Origin: Pelomonas sp. BJYL3
Lineage (GTDB): Bacteria; Pseudomonadota; Gammaproteobacteria; Burkholderiales; Burkholderiaceae_C
NCBI RefSeq assembly: GCF_027257975.1
Contig: NZ_JANZKX010000005.1
Span: 362,278 to 426,277, forward strand
DNA: 64,000 nt
Direction of reading: 5' to 3'
Part shown: piece by piece, positions 1 to 7,247 of the stretch
Layout of the letters: each line of letters begins with the position of its first letter
Position numbering within the stretch: the first letter of the stretch is position 1
The notes under the pieces: generated by a model
What the model was told of the DNA's origin: nothing
Database searches by the model: none
Seen by the model: only the letters and a program-made list of their open reading frames with translations
Translations under genes and position numbers: made by a program

Positions 1-153
1 GGAGCCGCCGCTGCCGGCGGTGAGGGCATTGGCGGTGGGGATCGGCCCGCACTGGGCCCGTGCCGGCGTGGCGCAGAAAAGCGCCAGCCACAGGCACAGC
101 AGGCCCAGCAGGGTCAGGTGCCGTGCGCGGGAGAGGGTCCAGGAAGTGTTCAT
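1..153 (-). CDS. MshQ-like secreted protein, N-terminal fragment
   Basis: Only the first 51 codons lie in the window; the gene runs off the left edge. The start ATG (153-151) overlaps the stop of the mshP-like gene as ATGA, so the two are translationally coupled. The protein begins with a classic Sec signal peptide: basic n-region, hydrophobic core LTLLGLLCLWLALFC, then an ARA-like cleavage site before QCGPI. By position at the end of an msh pilin operon it is probably the large MshQ-type protein (often DUF6701), but nothing diagnostic is visible in this fragment. Confidence 0.55.
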   Translation of the reverse strand, partial: MNTSWTLSRARHLTLLGLLCLWLALFCATPARAQCGPIPTANALTAGSGGS

Positions 154-620
154 CGTGCCACCCGCTTGCTGAGGCTGCGTTCCACATAGGTCGCCGAGGG
201 CGCTGCGCCCGCCGGGCAGGCACCGCCCACCGGCTGGTTGCAGGCGATCGACGTGATGTCGTAGAACACGAGGCTGGTCGCGCCGTCGGTGGCCGTGCCG
301 GTGGCCGGCGTGCGAGCGCAGAAGACCGTGACCGTGAATTCGGAGAGGGCGGCGTCCGTGGCTGGCGCGAAGGTCAGCTGCGTGGTGCTGAAGCAGGCCG
401 GCGCTGCCGCCGGCGGGAGCGGATTGCGCAGCAGCTCGTAGCTGGCCCATTCCAGCCCGGCATGGGCCGCCTGGTAGGCCCGTGCGGCGGACAGCTCGGC
501 GGCCGAGCCCATGTGCTGGCGCTGGGTGAACAGGGCCATGGCGGCGCCCAGCGCGCCCAGAACGACCAGGATGAAGATCAGGGAGGCCATGGTGAAGCCG
601 GCCTGTGCTGCGCGCCTCAT
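150..620 (-). CDS. mshP: MSHA biogenesis protein MshP (PilX-like prepilin)
   Basis: A 156-residue prepilin-like protein. The short basic leader MRRAAQAG is followed by FTMASLIFILVVLGALGAAM (about residues 9-28), the membrane helix of a minor pilin; the usual Glu at +5 is replaced, as is common in MshP/PilX. The rest holds AHAGLEWASYELL, a typical start of the PilX/MshP globular part, and several Cys. The ATG at 620 overlaps the mshO stop as ATGA; an open extension upstream is out-of-frame shadow of mshO. Member of the minor-pilin set for an MSHA-like type IV pilus, acting in the inner membrane and at the pilus tip. Confidence 0.8.
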   Translation of the reverse strand: MRRAAQAGFTMASLIFILVVLGALGAAMALFTQRQHMGSAAELSAARAYQAAHAGLEWASYELLRNPLPPAAAPACFSTTQLTFAPATDAALSEFTVTVFCARTPATGTATDGATSLVFYDITSIACNQPVGGACPAGAAPSATYVERSLSKRVAR

Positions 621-1462
621 GGCAGGTTCTCCACGTGCACGGCCCGGAAGAGCTGCACGGTCTCCCCGCCCAGCACCGTATCCGCCTTCAGCGCCAGGCG
701 CAGGTTGACGGTGCCGGCCCGGTAGGCCACCACGGCGCTCTCGTAAATGAAATTGCAGCTCGTGACGCCCTTGGCCAGCAGGGCGCTGCGGCCTCCGTTG
801 GGCGGGTCCGGCTGGGCGGCCTGGAAGCCGTAGCCGCTGTAGCGCGTGAGCGTGCCCGCGGTGAGGTCGCAACGGTAGGTGACGGGATCGCTGACCGCGT
901 AGACCCGGTAGGGCGGGGCCATCAGACTCACGGGCAGGCCGGGATTGCTGGCGAGGGTGATGGTGGTCTGGGTGCCGGCGGCATTGCTGGCGATGCGCCG
1001 GTTGCTGGAGCTGCTGATGTCCGCGTAGGCATTGGCATCCGGCACATTGACGCCCAGGTTGTACCAGACCAGCTGCTGGCTGGTCCCGAGGGCAAGACCT
1101 GGCCCCACGAGCTTGAAGCTGGCCGCTGGCGTGCCGAAGACCAGGGCGCCGGCGCCCTCGGTCTGGTAGCGCGCGGCGCCCGTGGTGGGCACCAGCTCCA
1201 GGGTGGTGCCGCTGGCGTTGATGCGCACGCTGTTCGGCAGGGATTCCGCAAGGTCCCGCGCGATGCGCCGCAGGGCGAGGTCGGTGCGGGCGGCCACGTC
1301 CGCGCGGGCGGCGCTGTCCAGGTAGCCGCGCACGGCCGGCGCGATGAAGATGGACACGCCCGCCAGGATGCCTCCCATCACCACGATGACCATGACGGCC
1401 TCGATCAGCGTGAATCCACGCTGGCGCGCGAGGGGGCGGCGCTCAGCCGGCATTGGGCGCAT
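617..1462 (-). CDS. mshO: MSHA biogenesis protein MshO (minor pilin)
   Basis: A 281-residue type IV prepilin. The 15-residue basic leader ends at G16, followed by FTLIEAVMVIVVMGGILAGV with the conserved Glu at +5, so it should be processed by a PilD-type peptidase. The globular domain has the MshO length and features, including a YRCD segment near residue 190. It overlaps the end of mshD by 20 nt and the start of mshP by 4 nt. An internal ATG nine bases later (1453) is an equally possible start. It lies in the order mshA-C-D-O-P-Q seen in Vibrio and other MSHA loci. Confidence 0.85.
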   Translation of the reverse strand: MRPMPAERRPLARQRGFTLIEAVMVIVVMGGILAGVSIFIAPAVRGYLDSAARADVAARTDLALRRIARDLAESLPNSVRINASGTTLELVPTTGAARYQTEGAGALVFGTPAASFKLVGPGLALGTSQQLVWYNLGVNVPDANAYADISSSSNRRIASNAAGTQTTITLASNPGLPVSLMAPPYRVYAVSDPVTYRCDLTAGTLTRYSGYGFQAAQPDPPNGGRSALLAKGVTSCNFIYESAVVAYRAGTVNLRLALKADTVLGGETVQLFRAVHVENLP

Positions 1463-2051
1463 GGCGGGTGCGGTAGCCCTGGAGGGTGACCGAGGTGTTG
1501 CCGGGGCCGCTGACCTGCACGGTGATGCGCAGGGCGTCGCCCGCCGGGACGCTCTTCAGCGCGACGGGCGCGACCTGCACGCTCGCGCTGTAGTCGCTCA
1601 GACCGGCGACGGGCGTGTTGGTGATGTCGACGATGCCGCTCATGGCGAAGCCGTGGTAGTCGTTGACATTGTCGAACTGCGGGGCGGTGTAGCGCGTTTC
1701 GCCGGTCTCAGGGCCCAGGGCTTCGGCCGTCGTGGCGCAACCTGCCGCGGACGCGGCGGTGGCGGCGGCCGCGTCGTCCGGGTCGCAGAAGGTGAAGGGC
1801 TGGAGCTGCACTTCCTGCAGCAGGGATTCGGCGATGGCCAGGGCCTGCCGCTGTGCCTGGGGGTTGGCGCTGGCACGCGTCGCCTGGGCGAAGACCTGCA
1901 GCACGCCGGCCAGGGCCAGCCCCAGGACCATGATGAAGACCAGCAGCTCCACCAGCGTCAGGCCGGCCTGAGGCCGTGTGGCGGTGGTGAGCGCAGGGCG
2001 GAGTGGCATGGCCGGCATGCTAGGGCAAGCGGGCCGGTGGCGGCGCTTCAA
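1443..2051 (-). CDS. mshD: MSHA pilin protein MshD
   Basis: About 202 residues with a prepilin signature: G30 followed by LTLVELLVFIMVLGLALAGV, Glu at +5. The C-terminal part is a beta-rich pilin domain with Cys residues at about 90-110. The start is uncertain. A TTG at 2051 overlaps the mshC stop as TTGA, matching the coupling seen between neighbours, and gives a 29-residue leader; ATG codons at 2018 or 2009 would give shorter leaders, but none has a good Shine-Dalgarno. Minor pilin of the MSHA-type pilus. Confidence 0.8.
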   Translation of the reverse strand: MKRRHRPACPSMPAMPLRPALTTATRPQAGLTLVELLVFIMVLGLALAGVLQVFAQATRASANPQAQRQALAIAESLLQEVQLQPFTFCDPDDAAAATAASAAGCATTAEALGPETGETRYTAPQFDNVNDYHGFAMSGIVDITNTPVAGLSDYSASVQVAPVALKSVPAGDALRITVQVSGPGNTSVTLQGYRTRHAPNAG

Positions 2052-2506
2052 GGAAGCGCGTGAAAGAGGCCCGTTTCGTTTTCAAGGCGGTAGCTCTTGC
2101 TGTAGCTGCCATGGCTGACCGTGAGATCGAGGGAGCTGCCACTGGCGGTGCTGGTGAGCCCGGTGCTGGTGGCGAAGAAGGTCGCGCTCACGGGGCTGGC
2201 CAGACTCAGGCAGGGGCTGTTGCGCGTCGGGCAGGTGACCGCGACCAGCGGCGTGCCGTCCCCGTAGGCGAAAGTGGCCCCCGTGCTGCTGAAGGTGGCC
2301 ACGATGGCCCGGCGCTGGTTGAGGGCCAGGCGCTGGACTTCCAGGCAGCGCGAGCGCAGGTCGTCTCCAAAGGCTCGCAGCCGCCAGCCATCGAGATCGG
2401 CGAACTTGGGGGCAGCGAAGACCGCCAGTGCCGCGACCAGCACCAGGGTGATGATCAGCTCGACCAGCGTGAAGCCCGCCGCGGTGCGGCGGGCCGCTGA
2501 GCTCAT
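2048..2506 (-). CDS. mshC: MSHA pilin protein MshC
   Basis: A 152-residue GspH/FimT-type prepilin. Leader MSSAARRTAAG, then FTLVELIITLVLVAALAVFA with Glu at +5, cleaved after G11. The globular part contains LNQRRAIVATF and a short Cys pair (CPTRNSPC) likely forming a disulfide loop. The start ATG shares its first base with the stop of the preceding pilin gene (TGATG), so translation is coupled. Confidence 0.85.
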   Translation of the reverse strand: MSSAARRTAAGFTLVELIITLVLVAALAVFAAPKFADLDGWRLRAFGDDLRSRCLEVQRLALNQRRAIVATFSSTGATFAYGDGTPLVAVTCPTRNSPCLSLASPVSATFFATSTGLTSTASGSSLDLTVSHGSYSKSYRLENETGLFHALP

Positions 2507-2889
2507 CAGAGGATGCCGGTCGCCGTGAAGACGGCGCTGGCGCCACTGGGGCCGTTCACCACGCAGTCGGACTTGGTGGCGTCGGCGGCCACGGCGGCGG
2601 GCGTGGTGATGGTGTAGCCCGAGGGCACGTCGCCGGACTGCAGGGCCTTCTTGACGTCGTCGCAATCCACGATCTTGACACCCGCGCCCGTGCCCTTGGC
2701 CTTGCGCTCGGCGTAGTTGATGGCGGATGCCGAGCTCAGTGCGCCGGCAACACCCTGCACGGCCGCCGCCTTGGCATCGCTGCCGAAGTCGACGAACTTG
2801 GGCAGGGCGATGGCCGCCAGGGCGCCCAGGATGACGATCACCATCACCAGCTCGATGAGGGTGAAACCAGCTTGATTGTTCTTGCGCAT
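2506..2889 (-). CDS. mshA: MSHA major pilin (MshA/MshB)
   Basis: A 127-residue pilin with a minimal leader MRKNNQAG and the highly conserved FTLIELVMVIVILGALAAIALPKFVD segment (residues 9-34). The C-terminal region carries two Cys (in VDCDD and SDCVV) that would form the D-loop disulfide of major pilins. The ATG at 2889 is chosen because GGAG lies 8-11 nt upstream; open sequence further upstream has no ribosome site. First gene of the pilin block and preceded by a 510-bp intergenic region, as expected of a highly expressed subunit. MshA and MshB are hard to tell apart by eye. Confidence 0.85.
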   Translation of the reverse strand: MRKNNQAGFTLIELVMVIVILGALAAIALPKFVDFGSDAKAAAVQGVAGALSSASAINYAERKAKGTGAGVKIVDCDDVKKALQSGDVPSGYTITTPAAVAADATKSDCVVNGPSGASAVFTATGIL

Positions 2890-3399
2890 GCGGAAAGCTC
2901 CGTGATTCAGGCCTGGCCTGACATCCGGCGTGACGGCCCACGCCTCCACTCCAAGACCGGATGTGTGCTCACGGTATCGGCTTTCGAGCTCCAGGGTGAA
3001 GGACTTCTTTCACGAACTCCTGCAAGGGGTTGCCCGGCCAGCGCATTCCTGCGATTTGGCGCAAATGCGGAACGAAAAAAAATGAGCGCGGGGAGGGCAT
3101 GCGGTGCCAGCGCTCATCCCGGACGGCGCCAGGGCGGGAGGGGCGCCTGCTGGCCGCCGCAGCCGCCCGGGGCGGCGCCTGGTATGTCCGGCATTTGCGG
3201 ATTTCGGCTTTGAATCCTCTGGCTTGACAAGCCGTCCGGAAGAACAGTGTGGTTTTTTAAATCCCCCATTGTCCGCGCGGAATAATGCTGCGCATCCCGG
3301 GCTGAATCGGGCTTGCCGCCTGCCGGGCACAGCTTAACAAAGTCCAGGGGTTTTCTGTAAGAGGGCACTGGGCCCAATGACCTATTGGATGGATGAATC
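2890..3399. other. Long intergenic region upstream of the major pilin and a divergent membrane-protein gene
   Basis: 510 bases separate two divergent starts. I see no good gene in it. It should hold the pilin promoter, but I find neither a -24/-12 sigma-54 site nor a convincing -35/-10 pair on the minus strand. On the plus strand a perfect TTGACA box lies at 3224-3229 without a matching -10 at 16-18 nt. An oligo-A run (3076-3083) and an AT-richer patch near 3250-3300 stand out. Confidence 0.5.
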
Positions 3400-3930
3400 A
3401 TGCGCAAATTGTCGCGATTTCTTTTTCTTCTTGAAATTGTGCCGCTGCTGGTATTTGTCGCCATCCGCGCCCTGGGTCTGGACATGACGCAGCGCATCCT
3501 GGTGGCGGGCAGCTGCGCCCTGGCAGCGCTCGTGCTGCTGAGGGTGCTGCGGGTGGCCTACACGCCGCTGTTCTTCGCGACGAACGTCTTCTTCATCTTC
3601 GCGGCCTCGCTGCTGCTCTCGCCCTTTGACGGGCTCAGCGCCTTCTTCCTCTATCTGGGCGAGGTGGGGATGTTCGTGACCATCCTCCTGATCGGCTTCG
3701 TCTGGCTGCTGAGCCAGGACGCCGGCCTCTTTCATCCCAGCACGGCCGCCGGGATCAAGCACAAGCGCTATTCCTGGCTGCTGCTGCTGGTCTATGCGGC
3801 CTGCCTGCCCATCGCCTGGACCTTCAAGGGCAATGAAAACCTCGCGGGAGCCCTGCCGTTCATGATGATCACGGTCGCAGAAAAGCTCTTCTACCACCTC
3901 CAGCTGCGGGAAATCAAACGGGCCGCATGA
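3400..3930 (+). CDS. Hypothetical multi-pass inner-membrane protein
   Basis: A 176-residue protein with about five or six hydrophobic segments (roughly residues 5-25, 30-48, 50-75, 80-105, 120-142 and 150-165) linked by short basic loops; a cytoplasmic tail ends in QLREIKRAA. I do not recognise the family. It is the only plus-strand gene inside the MSHA locus, sitting between the pilin block and the MshE-MshG block, and its base composition at the start is more AT-rich than its neighbours. It may be an insertion into the locus, since the two msh blocks would otherwise be contiguous. Confidence 0.75.
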   Translation: MRKLSRFLFLLEIVPLLVFVAIRALGLDMTQRILVAGSCALAALVLLRVLRVAYTPLFFATNVFFIFAASLLLSPFDGLSAFFLYLGEVGMFVTILLIGFVWLLSQDAGLFHPSTAAGIKHKRYSWLLLLVYAACLPIAWTFKGNENLAGALPFMMITVAEKLFYHLQLREIKRAA

Positions 3931-4242
3931 TGGGTTTGGAAGGCGCTCGATCGGGATTGGCGGGCTATCTTCGATATAGCCCCGTTTCCTGTTCTTGCGG
4001 GTTAATCAAGTATTTATTCCCGTAGTGGTGCAATACTGGGCTGCGGCGAATGCAGATATTATTCGGTACGCTCAGGCCGGGCGCCGAATCAATTCGCTCG
4101 ATGATCCGAAGAATCCCGGTGAGGTGCTGGTGAGCTGCGGCAGATTCGTGCGGAGATATCCGCCCCTGCATCATCTTCATGTCGGCATCTCGCCGCGCGC
4201 GGTCCCGGTGCCTGATATGCGGCAGCGCCTGCCGCCGGGGGC
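3931..4242. other. AT-richer convergent intergenic region
   Basis: 312 bases between the end of the membrane-protein gene and the end of mshG. Composition is clearly less GC-rich than the surroundings (for example 3990-4080). It holds a stem-loop at 3962-3982. An open stretch on the minus strand continues here but is only the out-of-frame tail of a longer shadow of mshG. No supported gene. Confidence 0.5.
3962..3982. terminator. Stem-loop, possible terminator
   Basis: GGGCTAT pairs perfectly with ATAGCCC around a CTTCGAT loop, 31 nt after the end of the plus-strand membrane-protein gene. It is followed by CGTTTCCTGTTC, not a clean T-run, so it is only a candidate terminator. Confidence 0.45.
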
Positions 4243-5478
4243 TCAGCTCCGCCCCATGGCCGCCTGACCCAGGCTCCACAAGGGCATGAACACGCCCAGG
4301 GCCAGCACGAAGACCATCACGCCGATGACCAGCAGCAGCAGGGGCTCGATGGCGGAGGAGAGGCCCTTGATGGCGTAGTCGGTCTCGCGCTCGTACATCT
4401 CGGCGATCTCCAGCAGCAGCTGGTCGAGCTCGCCGGTCTCCTCGCCCACGGCGATCATCTGCAGCACGATGGGGGTGAAGACGCCCGCGGCCGTGGCGCA
4501 GCGCGAGATGCTTTCGCCGCGCTCCACGCCGTCGCGCATCTGCTCCACGCGGCTGGCGATGAAGGCGTTGTCCACCGTCTGGGCCACCACGTTCATGGCC
4601 TGGCTGACGGGCACGCCGCTCTTGGTCGCCAGCGAGAAGCTGCGGGCGAAACGGGCCAGCGTGGCCTTGAGCACGATGGGGCCGGCGATAGGCAGGCGCA
4701 GCTTGACGCGGTCCCAGCGGTAGCGGCCTTCCTCGGTGGCCAGCCAGGCCCGCACCATCAGCATCAGGCCCACCGCGCCGGCCAGCAGCAGCGGCCACCA
4801 GCGGACCATCCAGGCGGAGAAGCCCAGCAGCAGCCGCGTCATCAGCGGCAGCTGGGCCTTGAAGCCGGCGAAGACTGTGGCAAAGGTGGGCAGCACGAAG
4901 ATGTTGAGCACCACGATGGCGATGGCGATGGCCGCCAGCACCATGACCGGGTAGCGCAGCGCCTGCTTGATGCGGGCCCGGGTGTCCAGCTCGAACTCCA
5001 GGTGCTGGGCCAGACGCAGCAGGACGTCCGGCATGCGGCCGGTCATCTCGCCGATCTGCATCATCGCGATGTAGAAGGAATTGAAGATGCCCGGGTGCCG
5101 CGCCATGGCCGCGGACAGCTCGCGGCCCTGGTCCAGGCTGGCGCGCAGGTCCTGCAGCAGATGGATCAGGCTGGCCTGGGCGGTGGAGGCCTGCAGGCCG
5201 GCCAGGGAGCGCAGGATGGGCACGCCGGCCTTCTGCAGGGTGTAGAGCTGGCGGGTGAGGATCAGGCAGTCGTCCATGCTGACCGGCGCGCGGCGCAGCT
5301 GCTCCCACCAGGAGGGGCTGTTGTCGGACAGGCTCTTCTGCGCGCTGGCCTCGATGCGGACGGGGATCACCCCGCCGGCCATCAGCTGGGCGGCCACGGC
5401 GTCGCTGCTGTCGGCATCGGTGTGGCCCTGGACGAGTTCACCCCGGTTGTTGCGACCCTGCCAGGCAAAGCTCCTCAT
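4243..5478 (-). CDS. mshG: MSHA platform protein MshG (type II secretion F family)
   Basis: A 411-residue GspF/PilC-type inner-membrane platform protein on which the pilus is assembled. It starts with the FAWQGRNNRGELVQG motif common to the family, then two repeated T2SSF domains (about residues 70-195 and 270-395). Three long membrane segments are visible: VMVLAAIAIAIVVLNIF, WWPLLLAGAVGLMLMV and PLLLLVIGVMVFVLALG. Each repeat carries the family signature (GRMPDVL and EETGELDQLL). Full length. It starts 2 nt after the mshE stop, in one operon with both ATPases. Confidence 0.92.
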   Translation of the reverse strand: MRSFAWQGRNNRGELVQGHTDADSSDAVAAQLMAGGVIPVRIEASAQKSLSDNSPSWWEQLRRAPVSMDDCLILTRQLYTLQKAGVPILRSLAGLQASTAQASLIHLLQDLRASLDQGRELSAAMARHPGIFNSFYIAMMQIGEMTGRMPDVLLRLAQHLEFELDTRARIKQALRYPVMVLAAIAIAIVVLNIFVLPTFATVFAGFKAQLPLMTRLLLGFSAWMVRWWPLLLAGAVGLMLMVRAWLATEEGRYRWDRVKLRLPIAGPIVLKATLARFARSFSLATKSGVPVSQAMNVVAQTVDNAFIASRVEQMRDGVERGESISRCATAAGVFTPIVLQMIAVGEETGELDQLLLEIAEMYERETDYAIKGLSSAIEPLLLLVIGVMVFVLALGVFMPLWSLGQAAMGRS

Positions 5479-5480
5479 GC

Positions 5481-7247
5481 TCAGTCGCCCTGATCAAAGC
5501 CGATGCGCATGGCCTCGGCCAGGGTGGTCTTGCCGGCCTTGACCAGGGCCAGGCTGCGGTCCGCCAGGGTCTTGCCGCGCAGGGCCTCGCGGGCGGCACC
5601 CATGAAGGCACCGGCGTCACCGCGCTGCACGGCCAGGGCCATCTCGGCGTTCATCTCCAGCATCTCGTAGATGCCCTTGCGGCCCTGGTAGCCCGTGCCA
5701 TTGCAGTGGGAGCAGCCATGGCCGCGCAGGCTCTTGACGCTGCCGGCTTCGTCGCCTGCCACGGCCTCCAGCCAGGCGCGTTCCTGGGCATTGGGTGCAT
5801 GCGGCTCGGCGCACTGCGTGCACACGGCCCGCAGCAGGCGCTGGGCAAACACCGCCTGCAGAGAGCTGGCCACCATGAAGGGCGGGGCGCCCATGTCCAG
5901 CAGGCGGAAGGGGGTGCTGAGGCTGTCCCGGGTGTGCAGGGTGGACAGCACCATGTGGCCGGTGATGGCGGCGCGCAGGCCGATCTCCACCGTCTGCGCG
6001 TCCCGCATTTCGCCAACCAGGATCACGTCCGGGTCCTGGCGCAGGCAGGCACGCAGCACACGGGCGAAGTCCAGCTCGATCTTGTCGTTCACCTGGACCT
6101 GGGTCAGCCCCGGCAGGCGGTACTCGACCGGGTCTTCCACGGTGATGATCTTGCTCTTCTCGGCGTCCAGCTCGGCCAGCGCGGCATAGAGCGTGGTCGT
6201 CTTGCCGGAGCCCGTGGGGCCGGTGACCAGCACCATGCCGGCCTGCTGCGAGAGGATCTCGCGGAAGCGGGCCAGCATGTCTTCGGGCATGTCCAGCTGG
6301 TGCAGGCGGCGCACCGCATTGCCTTGCCCCAGCAGGCGCATCACCACGGACTCGCCGTACTGGCCAGGCAGGGTGGAGAGGCGCACGTCCACGGTCTTGT
6401 CCCGCAGGCGCAGGGTGAAGCGGCCGTCCTGGGGCAGGCGCTTCTCGGAGATGTCCAGCGCGGCCATCAGCTTCAGGCGCTGGGCCAGGGCGGGCGCGAT
6501 GCGCTTGTCGGCCTGGGTCTGGATCTGCAGCTGGCCGTCGATGCGGGTGCGGATCAGCAGCTCGGTTTCCTGGGGCTCGATGTGGACGTCCGAGGCGCCG
6601 GCCTGGCTGGCGTCCTCGAAGACGGACTGCAGCAGTCGCACCACCGGCGCGCCCTCCTGGCCCACGCTGGCCTGCAGGGCGCCGAAGTCCACCGCATCGC
6701 CGATGTCCTTCTCCAGGGCCTTGGCCAGGCCGGAGATCTCCTCGCTGCGCCGGTAGTGGCGGTCGAAGGCCGCGGGCAGCTGGCTCTCGGCCACCACGGC
6801 CATGGCGATGCGGCGCTTGAGCAGGCGCGAGAGCTCGTCGTAGGCAAAGAGGTCCAACGGGTCGGCCAGGGCCACCAGCAGGGTGTCGTTGCGCTCCTCC
6901 AGCACCAGGGCGCGGAAGCGGCGGGCGGGTGTCTCGGGCAGCAGGCGCACCAGCTCGGTCTTGAGCGGGAAGGTCTTGAGGTTGACGAAGGGGATGCGCA
7001 GCTGGCGGGCCAGCACATGGGCCAGGGCCTCTTCGCTGATCAGGCCGGCGTCGATCAGCAGCCGGCCCAGCTTCTTGCCGCTGCTGCGCTGCATCTCCAG
7101 CGCCTGCGTCAGCTGCCCCTCGGTGATCAGCTCCTGCTGGACCAGCACATCGCCCAGGCGCAGTTTCTGGGGGCGGCCGCTGTTGCGTTCAGCGTCGGAA
7201 GCGTTGGCGGAGGCAGGTGCGGTGCTGGGGCTGTCCATCGAATTCAT
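5481..7247 (-). CDS. mshE: MSHA assembly ATPase MshE
   Basis: A 588-residue GspE/PilB-family hexameric ATPase that powers pilus extension. The N-terminus has an MshEN domain with two c-di-GMP-type motifs (RLGDVLVQQELI and KLGRLLIDAGLI, 29 residues apart, about residues 30-85). The core has Walker A GPTGSGKTT (about 342-350), the Asp box ITVEDPVEY, Walker B ILVGEMRD and the His box TGHMVLSTLHT. A zinc ribbon (CTQC ... CSHC) follows. The ATG at 7247 overlaps the preceding ATPase gene as ATGA; a longer open frame upstream is shadow. c-di-GMP control is expected from the family (Vibrio MshE). Confidence 0.9.
   Translation of the reverse strand: MNSMDSPSTAPASANASDAERNSGRPQKLRLGDVLVQQELITEGQLTQALEMQRSSGKKLGRLLIDAGLISEEALAHVLARQLRIPFVNLKTFPLKTELVRLLPETPARRFRALVLEERNDTLLVALADPLDLFAYDELSRLLKRRIAMAVVAESQLPAAFDRHYRRSEEISGLAKALEKDIGDAVDFGALQASVGQEGAPVVRLLQSVFEDASQAGASDVHIEPQETELLIRTRIDGQLQIQTQADKRIAPALAQRLKLMAALDISEKRLPQDGRFTLRLRDKTVDVRLSTLPGQYGESVVMRLLGQGNAVRRLHQLDMPEDMLARFREILSQQAGMVLVTGPTGSGKTTTLYAALAELDAEKSKIITVEDPVEYRLPGLTQVQVNDKIELDFARVLRACLRQDPDVILVGEMRDAQTVEIGLRAAITGHMVLSTLHTRDSLSTPFRLLDMGAPPFMVASSLQAVFAQRLLRAVCTQCAEPHAPNAQERAWLEAVAGDEAGSVKSLRGHGCSHCNGTGYQGRKGIYEMLEMNAEMALAVQRGDAGAFMGAAREALRGKTLADRSLALVKAGKTTLAEAMRIGFDQGD

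Noticed and set aside
3224..3229. TTGACA box as a promoter for the membrane-protein gene
   Set aside because: No -10-like hexamer at 16-18 nt and the gene starts 170 nt further on; not called as a promoter.
3965..5308. Long alternative frame covering mshG and the downstream spacer
   Set aside because: It overlaps mshG out of frame and has Arg/His/Pro-rich shadow composition.
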